A DNA stretch of 64,000 nucleotides from Hyaloraphidium curvatum (taxonomy: Eukaryota; Monoblepharomycota; Hyaloraphidiomycetes; Hyaloraphidiales; Hyaloraphidiaceae), in NCBI GenBank assembly GCA_025558095.1, contig JAIVFI010000004.1, positions 682,001 to 746,000 of the forward strand, given 5' to 3'. The notes below the pieces were generated by a model. That model was given only the letters and a program-made list of their open reading frames with translations, made no database searches and had not been told where the DNA came from. Shown here one piece after another: positions 60,050-64,000 of the stretch. The position numbers were made by a program, and so were the translations under genes. Numbering within the stretch: position 1 is the stretch's first letter; each line of letters begins with the position of its first letter.

Positions 60050-61051
60050 CTACTCCGGATCCCCGCACCCTCCCCCCGCCACCAGCCCCAGCACCTCCCC
60101 CAGCAGCCTGCTCCCCTCCTTCGGGGTGGGATGCACTCTGTCCCTCAGCCCTGGCCTGCCCACGCGGAACACCCCCATCCCCAGCCCCGTCGCCCCCCTC
60201 GCCGCGCCGGCGTTGGCCCGCTCCACGAGCTCGTTGGTCCGCGGCCACCGCCACTTGAAGAGGGTCTCGTTGAGCCCGGTGTCGCCGACGGGGTTGGACG
60301 TCCGCCAGCCGGCCCACGCCAGCGGCCACCGGGCCTCTTCCGCCGCCTCCGCCGCCGCGCGCATCAGAGCGGTGGCGTTGCGCGCGTGCGCGGCCAGCCA
60401 TTCCCCGCGGCACGCGTCGCCCGCGGGCCCGTCCGAGTGCAGCAGCGCGTACGTGGCGGGGCGGCACTTCCACGCCTTGTAAAGGTCCCAGTAGAGCGCC
60501 TGCACGAGCAAGGCCGTCGGCGGGCGGGCCAGGACGGCGGGCAGCGCGCGGAAAAGCGGGACGAGGATGGCCCGCCACAGTTCGGCGGGGGAGGGGGGCT
60601 CCGGCGAGGAGGAACTGCCCAGCAGCGGGTTGGCCTCGCACAGGCTGGTCACGGCGGGGGAGGAGGCCAGCCGCAGGTGCACCAGCAGCACCGACACGTC
60701 CGCCGGGGCGTCGCGGCACAGGATAAAGTCGAACTCGGGCGCCAGCCCCGGCGCCAGCTCCCTTGCCACGGTCGAGTTTGCCAGCGTCCGCAGCGCGCCG
60801 CACTCTTCCTCGTCGGGGCGCGGGCCTTTGTTGCGCCAGCCGGGGGGCGCACACAGTTTGGCATTGCGCGCTTTGCAGCCGTCGGAGATGATGTAGCGGT
60901 CGACGCTATCGCCGAGCACGACGAGGCCGACGCCGCGGGGCGACCCGGTGCCCGACCCGCACAGCGCGAACGCCGCGGGGCGCAGCAGCAGGAACGCAGG
61001 GAGGAGCAGCAGCGCGCCCGCCGCCGCGAGGGCGCGCGGCATCCAGCTCAT
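60050..61051 (-). CDS. Type II membrane SGNH/PC-esterase-like protein
   Basis: Intronless, 333 residues. ATG 61051 gives MSWMPRALAAAGALLLLPAF, a signal anchor. Catalytic-type motifs are GVGLVVLGDSVDRYIISDGC (Ser nucleophile of GDS), LAWAGWRTSNPVGDTGLNET (W-R-T/S-NP) and LRDRVHPTPKEGSRLLGEVL (Dx(x)H). These resemble lumenal SGNH/PC-esterase proteins that acetylate or deacetylate glycans (CAS1/TBL-like groups). Cys-rich segments (CKARNAKLCAPPG, CGALRTL) suggest disulfides. Convergent with the secreted esterase upstream. Divergent (182 bp) with the DUF423 gene. Confidence 0.62.
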   Translation of the reverse strand: MSWMPRALAAAGALLLLPAFLLLRPAAFALCGSGTGSPRGVGLVVLGDSVDRYIISDGCKARNAKLCAPPGWRNKGPRPDEEECGALRTLANSTVARELAPGLAPEFDFILCRDAPADVSVLLVHLRLASSPAVTSLCEANPLLGSSSSPEPPSPAELWRAILVPLFRALPAVLARPPTALLVQALYWDLYKAWKCRPATYALLHSDGPAGDACRGEWLAAHARNATALMRAAAEAAEEARWPLAWAGWRTSNPVGDTGLNETLFKWRWPRTNELVERANAGAARGATGLGMGVFRVGRPGLRDRVHPTPKEGSRLLGEVLGLVAGGGCGDPE

Positions 61052-61233
61052 CCGCCGCCGCCGGGAATAATGGGACCGCTGTCCCGCTCTTCGCGCTCCG
61101 ATCCAAAGTCCCGGCGGCGTCAAGCAGCAGCACCAGGAGAGCCAGCTGCCCGGCCCGTTCCGCACGCACGACACCATCGGGCAAGCTAGGAAACCGGCCT
61201 CCCCGCCTTCCGCCGCCCCCCGCCGTCGCCGCG

Positions 61234-61704
61234 ATGGACGCGCTCCTCGACCTCCGTGGGCTCCCTTCGCCCCCCCTGCGTTCGAGCTCGCCACCTCTAA
61301 CCGGTCGGTTGACAGTCCCCGAACCGCCCTACCAGCTCATCGCCGCCGTTGCCGGCGCCACCGCCGTGCTGGCCGGCACGATAGGCGAGCACCGCATGCG
61401 CCCGCAGCTCCTGACCGAGGGCGAGGAGGGCCTGAAGCGCATCAAGGACTGGGAAGTCGCGCGTCTGTACCACCTGGTGCACGCGGCGGCGCTCGCGGCG
61501 CTGGCTGCAAAGAGCAAATCCGGGGCCGGTGGGGAAAGGGCCACGGGGTGGCTGTGGGCGCTCGGGACGGCCGGGTTCGCGGGGAGCATCTACGCCATCG
61601 TGGCCAACAGGAAGCAGGCGTGGACCAAGGGCCCGGCGAAGTACGCCACCCCCCTGGGCGGGATCACGATGATGCTGGGCTGGGCTACGGTGGCGCTGTG
61701 GTGA
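61234..61704 (+). CDS. TMEM256/DUF423 family small membrane protein
   Basis: Intronless, 156 residues. After a non-conserved leader come four hydrophobic helices with the family pattern: LIAAVAGATAVLAGTIGEHR (usually GAFGAH), WEVARLYHLVHAAALAALAA (YxxxHalAL), WLWALGTAGFAGSIYAIVAN (GxxxFSGSxY) and ATPLGGITMMLGWATVALW (TPxGGxxxxxGW). Function of the family is unknown; it occurs in bacteria (YgdD) and eukaryotes. Its His and Gly patterns are intact. Confidence 0.85.
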   Translation: MDALLDLRGLPSPPLRSSSPPLTGRLTVPEPPYQLIAAVAGATAVLAGTIGEHRMRPQLLTEGEEGLKRIKDWEVARLYHLVHAAALAALAAKSKSGAGGERATGWLWALGTAGFAGSIYAIVANRKQAWTKGPAKYATPLGGITMMLGWATVALW

Positions 61705-61723
61705 TAATGCGGATGGTGTGCAT

Positions 61724-63064
61724 CTACACGCTAAAGTAGAACAGGGTAAAGACGAGGGCCGCGAGGACCGTGAACGTGAAGGTGACGGCGTCGGCGGCCG
61801 ACGAGGTGCTCGTCGTGGTGCCCGCGGGCGCTGCGACGGGGGCGGCAGGCGCCTGAGTCGGCGCCTGCACGGCCTGCGTCGTGGCGGCAGCCTTGGTGCT
61901 GGCCGAAACGGCGGGAACAGACGTGGCCGCCGCAGCGGCCGCGCTCGACGCCGCCTCGCAGCTCTGCACGCCGTACGGGCGGCCCGTGGTGGCGGCGAGC
62001 TCGTCCACGGGACCGCAGCGTAGGTCGTCCCCGATGTAGCACAGCGCCGCCGAGTTGTTGGTCCTGCGGGGCCGAAATGTTCGCGATCGGAAATGCAGAA
62101 GCCCTCGTGGGACTCACAAGGCGCAGTACTGGAGGGAGCGCGGGAAAGAGTCGCTGGAAATGACGCCGCCAAAGTTGTTGTTGACGAGCGAGCTGCGTTT
62201 CGTGCGTGAGCCACGGTCGGCGGCCGGTGGGCAACATTGATTCCTCACAGGGCATGCAGGTTGGCCGGCAGCACGGGGATCGACCCCGTGAAGAGGTTGT
62301 TGTTGATGTGCAGCGTCTCGAGGTTGTACAAGTCCGACAGATCCTTGATCTCGCCGTCCATGGAGGTGTCCTCGACAAAGAGGTACTTGAGGTTGACGTG
62401 GCGGTGCACCCAGGCCGGGAAGGGGCCGTTGACCGCCTGCGGGCGGGGCGCGCCGGCGGCACGGCGCCCGAAGATGCGGAGGTACTCGAGGGAAGGCAGG
62501 TACAGCCTGCGACGGAAACGATCAGCCCCGCGAGACGGACCGACATCATCCGACCCGCTCCCACCACTCGTAGTTGGCCAGCTGCCCCTCCCTGATCCCC
62601 CACGATATCCCCGTCACCCTCCCCTCCCCGTCGCAATCGATCCTGATCTCGGGGTGCAGCGCCATGTTCTCCACCGCCCTCGGGCTGTACCCGCAGCACG
62701 ACCCCGCCCTGCCGGGCTCCCAGTACTCCACCGCGCACGAGTGCCCGTCCGCGTCCTGCCGCCCGCCGGCCATGGCCAGCCGGTTGCGCCGGAACAGCGG
62801 GACGGCGCCGGCGGAGAGGTACCGCTCCACGAGGCCGCAGTCGCCCTCGGACCACGAGAAGGTGGCGTTGGCGAGGCACCCGTCGGGGTCGTAGGGTGTC
62901 AGCGAGTCAGGGGGGCCGGCCTGGCGGGGGGTGAGGGAGCGCCGGAAGAGCTCGACGTGCCGGCCCAGCTCCAGCGGCGGCGACGACATGGCCGCGGCGA
63001 GGACGGCGGCGGCGGCGACGGCGACGGCCGTGCGGAGCGGCCAGGAGGAGGTGCGGTCGGCCAT
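61724..63064 (-). CDS. Leucine-rich-repeat surface protein, probably GPI- or tail-anchored
   Basis: Several exons. From ATG 63064 (MADRTSSWPLRTAVAVAAAA) a signal segment leads to a Cys-containing N-cap region (SCCGYSPRAVENMALHPEIR) and plant-type LRRs: RLYLPSLEYLRIFGR, HVNLKYLFVEDTSMDGEIKD, LSDLYNLETLHINNNLFTGS, IPVLPANLHAL, then NNNFGGVISSDSFPRSLQYC. After CYIGDDLRCGPVDELAATTG an Ala/Thr/Ser-rich stalk follows and a hydrophobic end FTFTVLAALVFTLFYFSV. The NxLxGxIP pattern is that of extracellular LRR proteins. No kinase domain. Introns near 62530-62570, 62200-62270 and 62045-62115. Confidence 0.7.
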
Positions 63065-63677
63065 ATCAGAGGGAGGTCGGGCGACCCGTGTTGGGGTCCG
63101 TTGTTTACTCGGCCGGTGGAGGGCGCGACCGCCGCTCTGCGGCGGGGCAAGCGCGGGGAACCGAGGGACCCTGCTCTCGGCAGAGCACGCGGAAGTTGTT
63201 CCCGCGCCCGGCGGGGCGGAATGGGTTCCGGCGTGGGATGGGGCAGCGCGAGATTCGGGGGCCCGGCGGATTTGGAGCCGCGCACGCCCCACGCCGGCCC
63301 AGAAGAAACATTGCGCACCAACACCGTCATTGAAGTAATGCTCGAATCGCAATGCAAAACAAGTATGCTTATTGTCTCCTGGCATAGAAGTTCAACCCCG
63401 ATCTTCCTCCGGAGTCGCACAGCTCCACCTTCGCCGCCGAGCACCTTGCGATCCCAAGACATGCATGGTGGCTCCGCTCCGTAGCCAAAAACCACCAGCT
63501 AGCCGCCCACAGTGTTATAGGGAGCTGGCGATGCATTTCTGCTGGAGCTCGAGTGGCTTGGCCACCGTCACGAGCGACCGGCCATCTTTGCTGGCCAGCC
63601 ATCAGCATGCTGAGCCCTACGAAGCGGCATACAAAACCACCCGAGCAAGCGTCCGGCCATCCTCCAAAGCGCAACCA
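63065..63677. other. Divergent spacer without a gene
   Basis: 613 bp between the LRR gene start and the next membrane protein. Short frames in it have no motifs; it should hold both promoters. Confidence 0.5.
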
Positions 63678-64000
63678 TGCTCCCCCTGTACTCGAAGAAC
63701 GAGAAACAGCCGGCTTACTCGGCCTTCGGCGTTGTTCCTGAAGCTCCGAGGCGGCCGGCTTGCGAACGGCAGCGCGAGCGCCTCGCAAACATCTGGGGCC
63801 TGCGGGGCATCCACGGGGCAATGCTGGCGCTCTACGTGACCGCGACGCTGCTGGTTGTTGCATCCGGACTCGTGGTGCTCGCGTGGAGCGCATTCGTGTT
63901 TGCCGGCGGGGATGCAGCCCGGTCGCCGGCGGCCGCCTTCTCGTCCGCTCCGAAACTGTTGATCCCGCGGGACGGCACGACGACGCGGTTCCCCAATCCC
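63678..64000 (+). CDS. N-terminal part of a type II membrane protein (cut by right edge)
   Basis: An open frame from ATG 63678 to the window end encodes 107 residues: MLPLYSKNEKQPAYSAFGVV, a basic Arg-rich stretch, then a single hydrophobic segment, MLALYVTATLLVVASGLVVL followed by AWSAFVFAGG, and the start of a lumenal part (KLLIPRDGTTTRFPNP). The layout (short cytosolic tail, signal anchor, stem) is the same as in the glycosyltransferases nearby, so it may be another Golgi enzyme. Its catalytic part is not in the window. Confidence 0.5.

Noticed and set aside
58136-61189. Open frame of more than 1,000 codons on the + strand across the two esterase genes
   Set aside because: It is rich in Arg, Gly, Pro and Ala with no motif, and overlaps two genes with clear catalytic motifs in other frames. 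It is a GC-rich shadow frame.
1-64000. CRISPR arrays, operons with Shine-Dalgarno sites, prokaryotic origin
   Set aside because: Spliceosomal introns, Golgi enzymes and nuclear genes show that the DNA is eukaryotic; no regularly spaced repeats were found.

Overview
This is a gene-dense, GC-rich stretch of nuclear eukaryotic DNA. Genes lie on both strands and are often only 60-400 bp apart. Many are broken by short GT-AG introns (about 50-80 bp, one of 210 bp). I found no convincing rRNA, tRNA or CRISPR array and no intact mobile element. The gene content points to an opisthokont, most likely an early-diverging (zoosporic-lineage) fungus. The evidence is an Ssk2/Win1-type MAP3K, an Atg24/SNX4-type sorting nexin, squalene epoxidase, NF-YC/Hap5, a possible Spd1/Dif1-like protein and a centrosomin-type MTOC protein, next to Strawberry-notch and FIGNL1 genes that yeasts lack. 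Monoblepharidomycetes such as Hyaloraphidium would fit. That assignment is inference from content, not a database match.

Left third (1-28.5 kb): mostly conserved cell-biology genes with introns. In order: the N-terminal part of a MAP3K that runs off the left edge and carries a BRCT-like domain; a MOB kinase activator; tubulin cofactor A; an FkbM-like methyltransferase; NF-YC; a STELLO-like Golgi glycosyltransferase; a long CM1 coiled-coil protein; Strawberry notch; FIGNL1; COG6; squalene monooxygenase; and an RS-rich nuclear protein.

Middle (28.5-46 kb): mitochondrial uS9, a GT-A-like glycosyltransferase, an F-box/LRR-like protein, a METTL24/FkbM-like methyltransferase, animal-type glutamate dehydrogenase, a stand-alone Yvh1/DUSP12 zinc-binding domain, a small PIP-box protein, an exostosin-like GT47, a secreted lectin-like plus bacterial-type protein, a class I methyltransferase, a GT92-like enzyme, an IRX15/DUF579-like methyltransferase and SNX4.

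Right (46-64 kb): a secreted protein gene whose intron seems to hold a decayed LINE fragment and GAGGTCA palindromes, DUF952, a GST, a sulfotransferase-like protein, an FkbM methyltransferase, a beta-propeller protein, a GT61 enzyme, another class I methyltransferase, two SGNH esterases, TMEM256/DUF423, an LRR surface protein and the start of a membrane protein cut by the right edge.

The striking theme is the density of signal-anchored or secreted, mostly intronless carbohydrate-active and polysaccharide-decorating enzymes (GT47, GT61, GT92, STELLO-like, DUF579-like, FkbM, sulfotransferase, SGNH esterase). They sit beside Golgi trafficking genes (COG6, SNX4). Together they could build and decorate an extracellular glycan. 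Exon joins were deduced by eye from splice consensus and from restored protein motifs; starts marked as uncertain are so.
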